Source of the DNA: Caulobacter sp. AP07 | Lineage (GTDB): Bacteria; Pseudomonadota; Alphaproteobacteria; Caulobacterales; Caulobacteraceae | Direction: 5' to 3' | Assembly (NCBI RefSeq): GCF_000281955.1 | Contig: NZ_AKKF01000004.1 | Location: 1 to 64,000, forward strand | DNA: 64,000 bases | In this document: piece by piece, positions 61,863-64,000 of the stretch | Numbering within the stretch: the stretch's first letter is position 1 | How the letters are laid out: every line of letters starts with the position of its first letter | Notes under the pieces: generated by a model | Seen by the model: only the letters and a program-made list of their open reading frames with translations | Database searches by the model: none | Told to the model about the DNA's origin: nothing | Translations under genes and position numbers: made by a program

Positions 61863-61891
61863 TTGACGTCGGAAGCGTTCGCGAGTAGTTT
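61863..61891 (+). promoter_or_regulatory. Predicted promoter of rpsL-rpsG-fusA
   Basis: TTGACG (61863-61868), 17-bp spacer, TAGTTT (61886-61891). The -35 is the exact Caulobacter housekeeping form. It gives a leader of about 200 bases before rpsL; no structure was resolved in it. Confidence 0.7.
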
Positions 61892-62097
61892 CCGCGCTCT
61901 TTTCGAGGCGGACCCTGTCCGTCCTGATGAGCGCCCGTCCCTGACCCGACGGATAGCCCGCCGGAACGCCACCCGCGTCCCGGCGAGTTTCGTGTTTATC
62001 AGGTCCCCCTCCGGGGCCGAGAAAGCCGGAAGAAAAACAACAAGGACCCGAAGCGCTTCGGCCGACAGGCACACGCTTCCATCAGAGCAGAGACTGA

Positions 62098-62469
62098 ATG
62101 CCTACCGTCAACCAGCTCATCCGCAAACCGCGCCAACCTAAGCCGGTCCGGAACAAGGTGCCCGCCCTGAAGGGCTGCCCCCAACGTCGCGGCGTTTGCA
62201 CGCGCGTCTACACGACGACCCCGAAGAAGCCGAACTCGGCTCTGCGTAAGGTCGCCAAGGTCCGTTTGACCACCGGCATCGAAGCCGTTTGCTACATCCC
62301 CGGCGAAGGCCACAACCTGCAGGAGCACTCGGTGGTGCTCATCCGCGGCGGCCGCGTCAAGGATTTGCCCGGCGTCCGCTATCACATCCTGCGCGGCGTC
62401 CTCGACACCCAAGGTGTCAAGGATCGTAAGCAGCGTCGTTCGCTCTACGGCGCCAAGCGTCCGAAGTAA
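62098..62469 (+). CDS. rpsL: 30S ribosomal protein S12
   Basis: 123 residues. S12 helps decoding and is the main streptomycin-resistance locus; Lys43 in [17 protein letters not shown] and Lys88 in [13 protein letters not shown] are the sensitive wild type. The ribosome site is weak (GAGCAGAG). First gene of the str operon; rpsG follows after 12 bp. Confidence 0.99.
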   Translation: MPTVNQLIRKPRQPKPVRNKVPALKGCPQRRGVCTRVYTTTPKKPNSALRKVAKVRLTTGIEAVCYIPGEGHNLQEHSVVLIRGGRVKDLPGVRYHILRGVLDTQGVKDRKQRRSLYGAKRPK

Positions 62470-62481
62470 GGAAGAAGAAGT

Positions 62482-62955
62482 ATGTCCCGCCGCCGTCGCG
62501 CCGAGAAACGCCAAGTCCTGCCGGACCCCAAGTTTGGGGACCTGATTGTCACGAAGTTCATGAACTACGTGATGTACGAGGGCAAAAAAGCCGTCGCCGA
62601 AAACATCATCTATGGTGCTTTCGACATCCTGGAAAACAAGCGCAAGGACCAAGGTCCGCTTGAGACCTTCCACTCCGCCCTGGACAACGTCGCCCCGGCG
62701 ATCGAAGTCCGGTCGCGTCGCGTTGGCGGCGCCACCTATCAGGTGCCGGTGGAAGTTCGTCCGGACCGTCGTCGCGCCCTGGCCATCCGCTGGCTGGTGA
62801 CCGCCGCGCGCAAGCGTGGCGAAAACACCATGACCGAAAAGCTGGCCGGTGAGCTCCTCGACGCTTCCAACAACCGCGGCACCGCGGTGAAGAAGCGCGA
62901 AGACACCCACAAGATGGCTGAAGCCAACCGGGCGTTCTCGCACTACCGCTGGTAA
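62482..62955 (+). CDS. rpsG: 30S ribosomal protein S7
   Basis: 157 residues. S7 nucleates the 30S head and in E. coli represses the str operon. [30 protein letters not shown] and the [27 protein letters not shown] core are typical. AAGGAAGAAG precedes ATG. A strong hairpin follows before fusA. Confidence 0.99.
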   Translation: MSRRRRAEKRQVLPDPKFGDLIVTKFMNYVMYEGKKAVAENIIYGAFDILENKRKDQGPLETFHSALDNVAPAIEVRSRRVGGATYQVPVEVRPDRRRALAIRWLVTAARKRGENTMTEKLAGELLDASNNRGTAVKKREDTHKMAEANRAFSHYRW

Positions 62956-62978
62956 CCTTTCTTACCAGCACTCTTTCA

Positions 62979-63011
62979 GGCGCGGGCGGTTTGAGATAAA
63001 CCGCCCGCGCC
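62979..63011 (+). other. Strong hairpin between rpsG and fusA
   Basis: GGCGCGGGCGGTTT-GAGAT-AAACCGCCCGCGCC, 14-bp perfect stem, 24 bp after rpsG and 57 bp before fusA, followed by GCACGTTTAAATG. Only three T residues, so it may attenuate, not end, transcription into fusA. Confidence 0.8.
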
Positions 63012-63068
63012 GCACGTTTAAATGTCCCCGCCCTGGCTTCTGGGCGAGGCAGTCAACAGAGCTAGACC

Positions 63069-64000
63069 ATGGCCCGCCAGCATAAAATCGAAGACTACCG
63101 TAACTTCGGCATCATGGCGCACATCGACGCCGGGAAGACGACGACGACCGAGCGGATCCTGTATTACACGGGTAAGTCGCACAAGATCGGCGAAGTCCAC
63201 GACGGCGCCGCGACCATGGACTGGATGGACCAGGAGCAGGAACGCGGCATCACCATCACGTCGGCCGCGACGACCGCTTTCTGGAAAGACAAGCGCCTCA
63301 ACATCATCGACACCCCCGGACACGTCGACTTCACGATTGAAGTCGAGCGCTCGCTCCGCGTGCTCGACGGCGCCGTCGCGGTGCTGGACGGCAACGCCGG
63401 CGTCGAGCCGCAGACGGAAACCGTCTGGCGTCAGGCCGACAAGTACAAGGTTCCGCGCATCGTCTTCGTCAACAAGATGGACAAGATCGGCGCCGACTTC
63501 GACAAGTCGGTCGAGTCGATCCGCGACCGTCTGGGCGCCAAGGCCGTGCCGATCCAGTTCCCGATCGGTTCGGAAACCTCGCTGAGCGGCCTGGTGGACC
63601 TGGTCCGCATGAAGGCCGTGGTCTGGGACAACGACGCCCTGGGCGCCAACTTCCGCGACGAGGAAATCCCCGCCGACCTGCTGGCCAAGGCCCAGGAGGC
63701 TCACGCCTATCTGGTCGAAGCCGCCGTCGAAATGGACGACGAGGCGATGGAAGCCTATCTGGGCGGCGAAGAGCCCTCGGAAGCCGTGCTGAAGAAGTGC
63801 ATCCGCAAGGCCGTTCTGGTCGGCGCCTTCTACCCGATCCTCTGCGGCTCGGCCTTCAAGAACAAGGGCGTGCAGACGCTGCTGGACGCCGTCGTCGACT
63901 ACCTGCCGTCGCCGCTGGACATCCCGCCGACCAAGGGCATCGACTTCAAGACCGAAGAAGAAGTCGTGCGTCACGCCTCGGACGAAGAGCCGCTGTCGGT
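63069..64000 (+). CDS. fusA: Elongation factor G (3' end outside window)
   Basis: Partial, first 310 residues. EF-G drives translocation with GTP. G1 AHIDAGKTT, switch [20 protein letters not shown]3 DTPGHVD, G4 NKMD and the G' domain region are present. ATG 63069 follows the start of domain I ([24 protein letters not shown]). Third gene of the str operon; tufA would be expected next. Confidence 0.98.
   Translation, partial: MARQHKIEDYRNFGIMAHIDAGKTTTTERILYYTGKSHKIGEVHDGAATMDWMDQEQERGITITSAATTAFWKDKRLNIIDTPGHVDFTIEVERSLRVLDGAVAVLDGNAGVEPQTETVWRQADKYKVPRIVFVNKMDKIGADFDKSVESIRDRLGAKAVPIQFPIGSETSLSGLVDLVRMKAVVWDNDALGANFRDEEIPADLLAKAQEAHAYLVEAAVEMDDEAMEAYLGGEEPSEAVLKKCIRKAVLVGAFYPILCGSAFKNKGVQTLLDAVVDYLPSPLDIPPTKGIDFKTEEEVVRHASDEEPLS

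Overview
The window is high-GC alphaproteobacterial chromosome, most likely Caulobacteraceae (Caulobacter or a close relative). Pointers are the tolR-tolA-tolB-pal-cpoB block, the serC-serA pair, hybrid histidine kinases, GANTC sites in several promoter-like regions, and many GTG/TTG starts. It looks like core chromosome. I see no integrase, transposase, phage gene or CRISPR array.

Layout. 1-7.8 kb: Tol-Pal envelope operon (tolR cut by the window start), then tilS and ftsH. 7.9-15.9 kb: a YbjN-type secreted protein, folP, a secreted alpha/beta hydrolase, a translationally coupled Coq7-desaturase pair facing an ArsR regulator, a GNAT, thiD, a nucleotidyltransferase-like gene and a PhzF enzyme. 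15.9-25 kb: two hybrid histidine kinases, small unknown proteins, serC-serA and a VanZ-like protein. 25-32 kb: a CapD/FlaA1-type sugar dehydratase, a YcaC-like hydrolase, a SnoaL-like protein, an AraC regulator, moeA, fpr and a small lipoprotein. 32.5-64 kb: tRNA-Trp, secE, nusG, rplK, rplA, rplJ, rplL, rpoB, rpoC, rpsL, rpsG and fusA (cut by the window end). This is the conserved transcription/translation supercluster in its usual order, but split at four points by accessory genes: an ArsR/AHSA1 pair and an HxlR-SDR-DsbA-amidase block; a VapB-like/flavoprotein pair and a hydrolase-HIT fusion; a GH31 glycosidase; and a 2OG oxygenase, LysR-GST-PNPOx block and two tandem unknown paralogues.

The gaps between genes are rich in small palindromic elements. 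At least six types can be told apart, and two have full copies of identical length (161 bp). One element lies inside the tilS reading frame without closing it. These elements look like REP- or MITE-like non-autonomous repeats, and some probably also serve as terminators.

The points most worth a second look are: the tilS insertion; the repeat families; a secreted alpha/beta hydrolase fused to a HIT domain; an orphan VapB-like antitoxin coupled by stop/start overlap to a flavoprotein; two tandem TonB-like paralogues sharing a two-cysteine motif and a conserved start region; a desaturase with a degenerate second histidine box coupled to Coq7; and a 13-bp perfect inverted repeat carrying two GANTC sites that overlaps a start codon. 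No search was possible, so product names rest on recognised motifs and gene order.
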